NCBI GenBank assembly: GCA_013414725.1
Contig: CP058706.1
Span: forward strand, 628,952 to 635,582
DNA from: Coxiellaceae bacterium
Lineage (GTDB): Bacteria; Pseudomonadota; Gammaproteobacteria; GCA-013414725
Direction of reading: 5' to 3'
DNA: 6,631 nucleotides
The notes below the pieces were generated by a model, which made no database searches, was not told where the DNA came from, and saw nothing but the letters and a program-made list of their open reading frames with translations. The position numbers and the translations under genes were made by a program. Positions 1 through 6,391 of the stretch are shown here, piece by piece (the stretch's first letter is position 1; each line of letters begins with the position of its first letter).

Positions 1-420
1 ATTTTGTAATAAAGTAATATTGCCTAATTCTACTGGTCGCTGCCTATCAAAACGTCGCCAATTATGTAAAGCATAAGATGCATAAGATAATACGGGCGGT
101 CGGCCCAAACGTTGCGCTACTTCACACCAAGGTTTAGCAATGCTTGCTGGGATTTTAGTGACAGGCTCAGTACCACCCCAGACATAAGCATGACCGAAGA
201 AAGACAATAACACCATGGCACGCTCTAATTCCGCTATGGTTTTTAATTCAGCCATATTTAAAATAGGCATGCTTGCTAATTCACGGTGTAATTCTGCCGA
301 TAATAATAATTTAGGCAGGTTTGCACTAATGGTTTCCCAAACACTATAAGCCTGTGATAGTGAAAGCAAAGGATCTTGCTCAGGCAAAAAGCCGCGTTGA
401 GTAATAATCTTATTTAGCAT
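1..420 (-). CDS. Indoleamine 2,3-dioxygenase family protein, N-terminal part (runs off left edge)
   Basis: Family role: haem dioxygenases that open the indole ring of L-tryptophan to N-formylkynurenine, the first kynurenine-pathway step, in the cytoplasm. The reading frame is open from the ATG at 420 to the window edge, giving 140 residues of a protein usually near 400. I recognise it from two blocks that line up with IDO enzymes: FFGHAYVWGG (residues 74-83, compare AYVWG of human IDO1) and IPASIAKPWCEVAQRLGRPP followed by VLSYASYALHNW (90-121, compare the human LP.NIA.PYCQLSKKLELPPILVYA...L.NW). These lie in the small N-terminal domain and its junction with the haem domain. The proximal haem histidine is beyond the window, so activity cannot be judged. 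The start is supported by AAGGAA 8 bases upstream. Bacteria more often use tryptophan 2,3-dioxygenase; this is not that family. Confidence 0.85.
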   Translation of the reverse strand, partial: MLNKIITQRGFLPEQDPLLSLSQAYSVWETISANLPKLLLSAELHRELASMPILNMAELKTIAELERAMVLLSFFGHAYVWGGTEPVTKIPASIAKPWCEVAQRLGRPPVLSYASYALHNWRRFDRQRPVELGNITLLQN

Positions 421-473
421 TTACACATTTCCTTATTCATAAGCCTATTTTTTACTGAAACTGACAACTCGAA

Positions 474-479
474 ATTATA
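474..479 (-). promoter_or_regulatory. Putative -10 box of the dioxygenase gene
   Basis: On the minus strand this reads TATAAT, a perfect sigma-70 -10 hexamer, about 54 bases upstream of the ATG at 420. No convincing -35 hexamer lies 16-18 bases further up. At that position there is instead the palindrome at 491-502, so the promoter may depend on an activator, or it may be chance in AT-rich DNA. Confidence 0.4.
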
Positions 480-490
480 CGCCAAAATCG

Positions 491-502
491 GCCATATATG
501 GC
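491..502. promoter_or_regulatory. 12-bp perfect palindrome, possible operator
   Basis: GCCATATATGGC is its own reverse complement. It sits where the -35 region of the putative dioxygenase promoter would be, in the divergent region between that gene and the broken gene at 697. The position suits a dimeric regulator. No known regulator site is recognised. Confidence 0.3.
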
Positions 503-635
503 TAGTTCAAGCTATGAAATTGAGAGTAACAGTTCTAGCCATCACTCTTGCAACACCAAAGGTGATTGTAATTTTACATTTCTTTAATTTTCAATGAGTT
601 ATCGGCGTGACTCCGCCACCCATGCTGGACAATAT

Positions 636-665
636 TTGACCAGACCGGATCATTTAGGATATTAT
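636..665 (+). promoter_or_regulatory. Sigma-70-like promoter of the broken gene at 697
   Basis: TTGACC (636-641, 5 of 6 to consensus) and TATTAT (660-665, 5 of 6) are separated by 18 bases. Transcription would start near 672, about 25 bases before the ATG at 697, with AAGG at 685-688 as ribosome site. The promoter supports the ATG at 697 as the original start of the disrupted gene. Confidence 0.55.
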
Positions 666-696
666 TTGTACAACTTTCAATAACAAGGCCACTATC

Positions 697-1522
697 ATGG
701 GCAATAACAAGCAAGAAACAAAAAAGACAAGGCACCCTCTGAATTAAGTAAACAAGAAAAACTTGCTTTTATTAAAAAACAAATGCAGGAACTAGAAAGC
801 GTTGGTGATATCGCAATAAAAGCTGCAACACAAAAATATTTTGGCAATCAAATTGAATTCGATGATGTTAGACAATATAGGCCTTTTCTATTTGATACTT
901 TTCGCGAACTTATTAACACTTCTGGGCCACGTGGGATATTTGGCGCCCCATCCGGCCATGAATTTGATAAAAACTAAGTCTGATTAAAAAATATCATGAA
1001 GCAAATGCTCATAACGCTTTGCGCATGCTGATAATAAATGACCGGGATTTTTTCGTTTTTGAGTAAAAACAACTTACAAAACTGATCAAATTTTTATGTG
1101 ACGCTGATTTAAATCAAGATCATAGTAAAATTTCTCCTTATTTAAATAATACTCTGTCACAATCAATCATGTTATCAACATTGTTTGAAAGCAATAGATT
1201 TTCTCAATTATTTTTTGGTTTTACTGGCCCAAATGATGACTGGGACCGTTTAAATGAAGATTTATTTTTCGAAATCATCGGTATTATTATTAAATCAAAA
1301 TCATCTTATGCTATTAATACAACACTGGAAAAAATTGAAACCCATTATAATGGCGAATTACCCTCTAATTTAAAATTGAAAGTAAAAAACATTATTGAAG
1401 AATGCCATATTAATGCTGATGAGCTTAATCTAACCGAAAAAGCGAGAAGACAATATTACAATATTCTTGGAATTGTCGACACCGAAAATTCAAATGATAA
1501 TTTCTCTTATTCTTCGTTTTGA
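697..1522 (+). pseudogene. Unrecognised gene of about 276 codons, broken by frame disruptions in A/T runs
   Basis: No family is recognised. The frame opens at the ATG at 697 (AAGG 8 bases upstream, promoter at 636-665) and is quickly lost. Adding one A to the run 720-725 joins it to the open stretch ending at 977; adding one A to 969-973 joins that to the frame ending at 1522. A TAA at 1064-1066 then remains. It can be a single substitution, or it vanishes if one base is added to each of the runs 1048-1053, 1056-1060 and 1065-1069, giving the smooth DFFRFLSKKQLTKL. Both repairs give whole codon numbers (276 or 277). The restored protein is soluble and mostly helical by composition, starts basic and Lys/Gln-rich, and ends in a polar tail (DTENSNDNFSYSSF). 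No signal peptide or membrane segment is seen. The intact pieces are 783-977 and 1169-1522, which an automatic pipeline may list as two hypothetical proteins. Confidence 0.7.
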
Positions 1523-1641
1523 ACGATGATAAATGGATCACGTAGTCTATACAAAAGGCGTGGGAATTGGGAATACATTGGCTCGCAATCGTAAAGGCCG
1601 CCTACTTCACTCATAAAACTTATTTGCCCCAAAACTTGACC

Positions 1642-1663
1642 GTGGGATAATGTTTGTGGGATA
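1642..1663 (+). repeat. Direct repeat GTGGGATA, two copies 14 bases apart
   Basis: The octamer occurs at 1642-1649 and 1656-1663. A related pair, TTGCCCC, occurs near 1624 and 1677. This could be a tandem protein-binding site or a remnant of a duplicated repeat; the sequence alone does not decide. Confidence 0.35.
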
Positions 1664-1699
1664 TTTTGTAACTACTTGCCCCTAGAAGCCGACGCCCAC

Positions 1700-1794
1700 T
1701 TTTGAGCTGAATTTTAACGATTTTTTCAAAAAAGGCGAGCATACATAGGTATGTGAGCAATTTTCTTTGAAAAATCGTTAAAATCAGCTCAAAA
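1700..1794. repeat. Long imperfect hairpin, probable dispersed palindromic repeat
   Basis: The left arm 1700-1730 (31 bases, begins TTTTGAGCTG) and the right arm 1766-1794 (29 bases, ends CAGCTCAAAA) are reverse complements except for one extra A and one extra T in the left arm. The 35-base centre holds a second small inverted repeat, CATAC (1740-1744) and GTATG (1749-1753), and its flanks are also partly complementary. This size and nested symmetry resemble small non-autonomous palindromic elements. A terminator is unlikely: the stem is AT-rich and no U-tract follows. Confidence 0.6.
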
Positions 1795-1838
1795 TTGAAC
1801 ATCCTAGTTATCATATCAATTTTAGGGGTCGATATTTT

Positions 1839-1859
1839 TATAATTTTAAATACAAGGAG
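1839..1859 (+). promoter_or_regulatory. -10 box and ribosome site of the dehydrogenase gene
   Basis: TATAAT at 1839-1844 is a perfect -10 hexamer, but no good -35 lies 16-18 bases upstream. AAGGAG at 1854-1859 is a strong ribosome site 5 bases before the ATG at 1865 and fixes that start. If the -10 is used, the leader is only about 14 bases long and the start point lies next to the ribosome site, so the true promoter may be elsewhere. Confidence 0.4.
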
Positions 1860-1864
1860 TCGTC

Positions 1865-2911
1865 ATGATACAAGCTAAAGGTTATGCCACTTTTTCTGCT
1901 AAAGACCCTCTGGTTCCCTACTCATTTGAGCGTCGAGACCCCAAAGAACACGATGTCGTGATTGATATCAAATTCTGCGGAATTTGCCACTCTGATATCC
2001 ACAGTGCACGCAATGAATGGGGCGGCGCTAAATATCCTATGGTTCCTGGTCACGAAATTGCTGGTGTAGTCCGTGCTGTTGGATCGAAAGTTACTAAATA
2101 TAAACCAGGTGATCATGTTGGCATCGGCTGCTTCGTAGATACTTGTCGCCAATGTGCACACTGTGAGCAAGACTTAAACCAATATTGTCTTGGTGGAATG
2201 ACGCTGACGTATAACTCATACGAATCTGATGGCAAATCAGTCACCAAAGGCGGCTATTCAAACGTTATTGTTGTCGATGAAAATTATGTCGTTCGAATAC
2301 CTGATGCATTGCCGCTTGATAAAGCTGCTCCACTTTTGTGTGCAGGCATTACACTCTATTCCCCATTAAGACACTGGCAAGTTGGGCCCGGCAAGAAAGT
2401 GGGCATCATGGGACTGGGTGGACTGGGCCATATGGGCGTAAAAATTGCATCGGCACTTGGGGCAGAAGTTACCGTCTTGAGCCACTCTGATAAAAAGCGC
2501 GAAGACGCGATAAAAATGGGGGCACATAGGTTTCTTGCAACGCAAAATCGAGAAATTTTCAAAGAATATGCTAACTATTTTGATTTGATTATTAATACTG
2601 TCTCTTCTGCAGATATCGATATGAGCAATTATTTTGGTCTGTTAAAACTGGACGGTACGCTGGTGGTGGTGGGATTGCCTGATAAACCACTGACGATTCA
2701 TCCGTCTCCTTTGATTTTTATGCGTCGCAGTTATTCTGGCTCTGTTATTGGCTCCATTAAAGAAACACAAGAGATGCTTAACTTTTGTGCTAAGCATAAT
2801 ATCGCACCTGAAATTGAAGTTATTGATCCTTCACAAGTCAATACAGCGTATGAACGAGTTTTAAAAAGTGATGTTCGATATCGTTTTGTAATGGACATGA
2901 CTAAACTTTAA
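1865..2911 (+). CDS. Zinc-dependent NAD(P) alcohol dehydrogenase, YahK / cinnamyl alcohol dehydrogenase type
   Basis: Medium-chain dehydrogenase that in this family reduces a broad range of aldehydes to alcohols, usually with NADPH, in the cytoplasm. The 348 residues match the full length of E. coli YahK (about 349), with close similarity throughout. Catalytic zinc ligands are Cys41 (in CGICHSD), His63-Glu64 (in PGHE) and Cys158 (in PLLCAGIT). Structural zinc cysteines are 94, 97, 100 and 108. The Rossmann motif GLGGLGHMG spans 182-190, and the following strand ends in LSHSDKKRE, where Ser and basic residues rather than an acidic one suggest NADP(H). All key residues are present. The start has AAGGAG 5 bases upstream. 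It stands alone between two broken genes, yet contains several five-base A or T runs, all in frame. The physiological substrate is not shown; aldehyde detoxification is a reasonable inference. Confidence 0.93.
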   Translation: MIQAKGYATFSAKDPLVPYSFERRDPKEHDVVIDIKFCGICHSDIHSARNEWGGAKYPMVPGHEIAGVVRAVGSKVTKYKPGDHVGIGCFVDTCRQCAHCEQDLNQYCLGGMTLTYNSYESDGKSVTKGGYSNVIVVDENYVVRIPDALPLDKAAPLLCAGITLYSPLRHWQVGPGKKVGIMGLGGLGHMGVKIASALGAEVTVLSHSDKKREDAIKMGAHRFLATQNREIFKEYANYFDLIINTVSSADIDMSNYFGLLKLDGTLVVVGLPDKPLTIHPSPLIFMRRSYSGSVIGSIKETQEMLNFCAKHNIAPEIEVIDPSQVNTAYERVLKSDVRYRFVMDMTKL

Positions 2912-2967
2912 TAGGTGATACAAAAATTGAAATGTAACGCTGAAATATCCTGACGAATTTTTATGTA

Positions 2968-3002
2968 AAGCAATCCTTGTGGTTTTGCTCTGTGGATTGC
3001 TT
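2968..3002. repeat. Inverted repeat after the dehydrogenase gene
   Basis: AAGCAATCC (2968-2976) and GGATTGCTT (2994-3002) form a perfect 9-bp stem with a 17-base loop, 57 bases after the dehydrogenase stop. No T-run follows, so it is not a classical terminator. It may still block transcription or stabilise the 3' end. Confidence 0.45.
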
Positions 3003-3020
3003 CGTCACTGCGCTACTCAG
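2994..3020 (+). repeat. Degenerate copy of a GGATTGCTTCGTC...-type palindromic repeat (possible)
   Basis: The stretch begins GGATTGCTTCGTCACT and continues with CGCTACTCAGCA. From memory it resembles the end of a short interspersed repeat seen in several AT-rich intracellular bacteria (GGATTGCTTCGTC... CTCGCAATGACG). The second half here is degraded. Identification rests on recall, not on a comparison. Confidence 0.35.
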
Positions 3021-3032
3021 CACCCTGCTCTT

Positions 3033-3072
3033 GACAATCATCATAAATCTGTTGCAATTTATGGTGATTGTC
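3033..3072. repeat. 16-bp inverted repeat between convergent genes
   Basis: The arms 3033-3048 (starts GACAATCATC) and 3057-3072 (ends GATTGTC) pair over 16 positions, with one T-G wobble, around an 8-base loop. It lies 15 bases beyond the end of the broken minus-strand gene and downstream of the convergent dehydrogenase, so a role in ending or protecting either transcript is plausible. No U-tract follows on either strand. Confidence 0.5.
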
Positions 3073-3087
3073 TTGCAGGCCGCTTAC

Positions 3088-5407
3088 TCAAGCAACAAAC
3101 TCCTGGTCATCTCCTTCCTGAGTTGAAAATTCTTGCTCCGATTGTTCTTGCTCGTCTGTTTCAAATTCAGTATCAGGCATACGTTTTCTTTTAAGCTAAA
3201 TTCTGTTGTTATTTTTATAATCATTGTTAATTGCTCATCTGTCCTATAATTCACGATATCTGTGTCTATTTTTGCCATAAATTCGTCAAGGCCGTAACGA
3301 TCAATATAAAGGCATAACCTCACAAAAGAAACATTAAAATTGGTCATTAATATCGATATTGTCTGTATTTTTAAAATTGATATAATGCCCCAAACATTAT
3401 TAGGCTCTAAACATTCATTTAATTGCTGCAAAAGTTGTATTAGCTGATTTAATTTTTCCTGAACTAAATTATATTCTACATCCAGTAGGTGATCACAAAC
3501 ATTCTCTATTAAACTATCGGCAACAACTGCTTGGCAGAAAAATCCAACATATTACCAATATTGTTGCCGTTAAGATTTACGTCTACTGGTAATGGCATGA
3601 CTGCAAAAACTTCCATAGCTGAAATCAAATTAATAAAATGGGCCGGCTTGCTCAAAGGTGGTCGGTATTTTTTGCGTATTTACTTTTTGGATTAGAAAAA
3701 TGATCAAAATTATAAGTCTTTGGCTTCCGAGCTGCTAAAACGAAAGCAAACCTCTCCAGTTGCGGCCAATTAATGGTCTGCATGCGTTTGGCAACTTTGA
3801 TGACTCCGTTTAAGGCCATCTTTTCTAAACAATTGCGGTAGTTCTTTTCCCCAAGGTTCGGCAGGCCTTTTTTATCAAAAATAAAATGTCCTCAATACTA
3901 TCTTTGTATTCTTTCATCTCCGCCAAAAATGATTGCACAAATAGCATTAATTGCGCATTGTCTATTTGATCAAGGCTTGTGGAAAATCGCTGAATTTTTT
4001 GGGGATCTTGTTCTACAATATTGTGGATTGCTAATAAGCTAGTACAAATCTCACTTAAGTCGAATTGGGCGATGGCTATTTGGCATTTAGCAACTTGGAT
4101 GATAACAACATCGAGTTGCCTAGTGGCCTGTTGTAAAATAAAGCGTTGCCATGGTTTTTGAACTTGACAAATGACATCTCTCCAGTAATTTTGCTGGATT
4201 TGGTTCAAGCTATAGTATTGATTAATAAATTCCAATAAGTTTTGTCTCATTATTAAAAACTGATTGGCTGCTGCCTTAGCTTTTTCTCCCATAGCACCTC
4301 TGGCGAATGCAATCGTAACGGTGTTTCTGTAAATGCCGTCAGGAACACTGATAATATTGTCATTAAGCTCGACACCCCATCCCTCTGTCGGTTAAATTTA
4401 GCAAAAAGGGGGCCACTGAGTAATAAATCAATACCATCAAATTGACTTAAGCTAAGTAATAAAGACATATTCGCCTGGAAGTCATTCATACATGCGGCGA
4501 TTTCATTTAATACAACTTCACTTTGCCGGTCTAAGGAAACCAACTCAAAAAACTCTTTTATTATGGGTATTTCTTTTTCAGTAATTTTTTGTTTGCGTAA
4601 AGCTGGAAATATTAGTGCAATTTTTCTGCAATAGGTGAGCAATATCAAATAATAATAGAGCTCATCTAAATCTTGAGTATTTAATTTTTAAGCGTCGATA
4701 ATTCAGCCTTGTTCAAAAGCGATAAATTTTCCACCAATATTTCAGGTGCAACACTAATCGCCTGAAACAAAGTATCCATATTCAATAATAGTAAAATATT
4801 GTCGAGTTGTACCTCGAGCGCCAATGCTGAAAAACTCTCGGCAAACCATTGTTTGATTAACAAAAATGTGGTTTTCTCGGTTTTGGGTAGATGGGATCTA
4901 ACGTGATGTCGGATTCAGAAAAACCTTTGCTTTGCAGGTTGTCTTTAAAATTTTGTTGGGCTTGTGCCGAAAGTTTTGTTAATTGTAACAAACATTCCAG
5001 GCCTGCACAAAGGTTGCCCTTTTCCCAGGCTTGCCATGCGGCATTCATTGCCAAATCATATTTTGGCGGACTAAGCTGGCGATAAAACCGGCCTAGATAG
5101 TGCAACAAAGCGGCCTGCTTTAATGAGTCAATTGAGCTGATGTCGTTATTTGACCCCAAACAAGATTGTTGCAGTTGTTTTTCAATTAATTTTGGCGTGA
5201 CCGTCTCATCAGGTTGTTTATTCACGTCATAAATGAAATGATAGATATTTAATAAATCCAGTAATTCTTGCCTTGAAAACCGCTGCCACTGAAAATTGAA
5301 ATTATAAAAGTCCCCAAAATCGGCACTGACAAATTCTATTTGTTTTAATAAATTGTCATCATCTAGTCGATCCTCAGAAAAAACAGCCAGCGCGTTGACA
5401 TAGCCAT
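3088..5407 (-). pseudogene. Large unrecognised helical protein gene (about 775 codons), broken by multiple one-base losses in A/T runs
   Basis: No family is recognised. The pieces at 4857-5225, 4681-4863, 4253-4648, 3825-4292, a piece at about 3656-3868, one at about 3540-3668, and 3084-3431 read as one protein if single bases are added at the runs 4862-4866 (or 4881-4884), 4685-4689, 4281-4285, 3868-3873, 3668-3673 and 3538-3542. A seventh at 5378-5383 gives an ATG start at 5407 or 5401; an eighth at 3184-3192 gives an acidic tail ending at 3088. Eight additions make exactly 776 codons including the stop. Example joins: WEKKAKAAANQFL at 4281 and LFLIKKGLPNLGEKN at 3868. The protein is rich in Leu, Gln and Asn, looks wholly helical, and has no signal peptide or clear membrane span. 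The tail (DEQEQSEQEF, EGDDQEF) resembles the glutamate-rich ends of many Dot/Icm effectors. It starts 1 base after the dipeptidase stop, so the two were co-transcribed and probably translationally coupled. Confidence 0.75.
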
Positions 5408-5408
5408 C

Positions 5409-6098
5409 CTATTTGACACCAACGCCTTTTAATGCCGTGGTGATAGGAACATCGAGGGGTTCATCCACCTCGTATTCATAAAAATTAAAATGCCAATATT
5501 CATTTTTATAGGCTTCAAATCCGACTTGCAACATTGCTTGCGCTAAAATCTCCCGGTGTCGCAGCGCTGCCTCACCAATTTGGTTAGCCGTGGCTGTAGT
5601 ATGGGAAATATCATCGAAATAATCATAAATAGCGCCCATGTCCAAAGGGCTCTCGGTGGCCAAATCTATTAGACAGACATCAACCGCATTACCAAAACAA
5701 TGACGTGATACTTTAGGTGCGACATAGCCTAATTCTGGCAACCGGTCTTTGGTCAAATGCGGATAATGCAACTTTGCCCGCGCCATTTCATGCGGCCCTG
5801 CCGACGGTTGATGGAACCATTGAGCAAAATCTTGCACCGCTCTTAGTGGGCGATAAGCATCATAAATAATCAGACTATAATTGTATTTTTCTACTAGCCA
5901 ATTTTGGGCATCACACATCGCATGAGCAGCTTTGGGCCCCATGAGACAGATGTCTTTGGCCTCTAGCGCATAGCCAGCAATCGGCCGGCCGATGAAATTC
6001 TCGGCGGTGGCATATTTTAATTCAGCACGAATCGGCTGGCGGCAACGTTTTTCACTTAAACGGACAACATCGATTAAGGGGATGTGGGTAGTTTCCAT
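5409..6098 (-). CDS. ddpX: D-alanyl-D-alanine dipeptidase, VanX/DdpX family (peptidase M15D)
   Basis: Zinc dipeptidase that splits D-Ala-D-Ala into free D-alanine. In vancomycin-resistant Gram-positives VanX removes the normal cell-wall precursor; in Gram-negatives DdpX-type enzymes are thought to recycle D-alanine. The 229 residues cover the family's full length (VanX is 202). The zinc motif SxHxxGxAxD is present as SRHCFGNAVD (131-140), giving ligands His133 and Asp140, with His203 in NEYWH. Glu200 is the catalytic base and Arg83 in YDAYRP matches VanX Arg71; the spacings equal those of VanX. LKYATAENFIGRP (27-39) is also family-typical. No signal peptide is seen, so it is probably cytoplasmic. 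AAGGAG at 6104-6109, 5 bases from the ATG, fixes the start. No vanA/vanH partners are seen, so a resistance role is unlikely. The next gene starts 1 base after its stop. The symbol is by family; orthology is not shown. Confidence 0.92.
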   Translation of the reverse strand: METTHIPLIDVVRLSEKRCRQPIRAELKYATAENFIGRPIAGYALEAKDICLMGPKAAHAMCDAQNWLVEKYNYSLIIYDAYRPLRAVQDFAQWFHQPSAGPHEMARAKLHYPHLTKDRLPELGYVAPKVSRHCFGNAVDVCLIDLATESPLDMGAIYDYFDDISHTTATANQIGEAALRHREILAQAMLQVGFEAYKNEYWHFNFYEYEVDEPLDVPITTALKGVGVK

Positions 6099-6315
6099 GA
6101 GGGCTCCTTAAGGCTGACGAGTATCATGAAATACTACTAAAGTTCGGAAGTGATGTATACGCTGCCCTAGGAGTACAAAAGTTGCTGGGCGGGCTTGCTC
6201 TTGTTCTCCAACACGAGAAAAAATATTTTATTTCAACAAGTTAAGATAGGGGAAGTTATTCGTACTACGAGTTTACTTTAAAGCGCTTCATTGCTACAGT
6301 GGACAGCAAAAAGCG
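6099..6315. other. Divergent control region between the dipeptidase gene and rpoH
   Basis: About 300 bases separate the two starts. The left part must hold the dipeptidase promoter, but no pair of good -35 and -10 hexamers is visible on the minus strand. No small gene or RNA gene is recognised here. In many gammaproteobacteria ftsY-ftsE-ftsX lies just upstream of rpoH; that arrangement is absent. Confidence 0.45.
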
Positions 6316-6342
6316 TTAGCACTCTATCATTGAGAGTGCTAA
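6316..6342. promoter_or_regulatory. CIRCE element, HrcA repressor operator, upstream of rpoH
   Basis: The sequence is TTAGCACTC-N9-GAGTGCTAA, matching the CIRCE consensus at all 18 arm positions with the standard 9-base spacer. CIRCE is the binding site of the HrcA repressor, whose activity is tied to GroEL availability. Its usual places are in front of groESL and of hrcA-grpE-dnaK-dnaJ. Here it lies 56 bases upstream of the rpoH start and overlaps the probable promoter. hrcA itself is not in the window. Confidence 0.95.
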
Positions 6343-6345
6343 AAT
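6316..6345 (+). promoter_or_regulatory. Probable rpoH promoter embedded in the CIRCE element
   Basis: TTAGCA (6316-6321) as a weak -35 and TAAAAT (6340-6345, 5 of 6 to TATAAT) as -10, 18 bases apart, would start transcription near 6352 and leave a leader of about 47 bases. The CIRCE arms coincide with both hexamers, so bound HrcA would exclude RNA polymerase. The -10 is the stronger half of the assignment. Confidence 0.55.
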
Positions 6346-6391
6346 AGCATCCAATTCTTTACTGATAGCCTGATTAAGCCAAAGGAGAACG

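Larger units (their letters stand above)
1523..1864. other. Gene-free stretch with hairpin, short repeats and dehydrogenase promoter
   Basis: No credible gene is seen on either strand. An open frame on the minus strand (1620-1814) is read through the hairpin arms and has no supported start. The stretch holds the direct repeat at 1642-1663, the long hairpin at 1700-1794, an outer complementary pair CCCCTA (1679-1684) and TAGGGG (1823-1828), and the -10 box and ribosome site of the dehydrogenase. No clear rho-independent terminator follows 1522. Confidence 0.6.

Noticed and set aside
1620..1814. Open frame of 64 codons on the minus strand
   Set aside because: It runs through the arms of the hairpin and has no supported ribosome site; it is a by-product of the repeat.
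1922..2170. Open frame of 82 codons antisense to the dehydrogenase
   Set aside because: It overlaps strongly supported coding sequence with zinc motifs on the other strand.
2356..2562. Open frame of 68 codons antisense to the Rossmann region of the dehydrogenase
   Set aside because: It is a shadow of the GLGGLG-containing coding frame.
2968..3072. Rho-independent terminator
   Set aside because: The stems are present, but no T-run follows on either strand and GC content is low; recorded as inverted repeats instead.
2979..3194. Open frame of 71 codons on the plus strand
   Set aside because: It spans both inverted repeats and the antisense of the large gene's tail; no ribosome site and no protein-like pattern.
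4891..5085. Open frame of 64 codons on the plus strand
   Set aside because: It is antisense to the best-preserved piece of the large broken gene.
3088..5407. Several independent small genes in a row
   Set aside because: The pieces overlap or abut at A/T runs, each join needs the same one-base addition, codon use is continuous, and internal pieces lack ribosome sites.
5409..6098. Vancomycin-resistance gene (vanX)
   Set aside because: The catalytic residues match, but no vanH, vanA or regulator is beside it and the host looks Gram-negative.
6291..6319. Alternative rpoH promoter with TTGCTA as -35
   Set aside because: The hexamer at the right distance (CGTTAG) does not resemble a -10; the TTAGCA/TAAAAT pair fits better.
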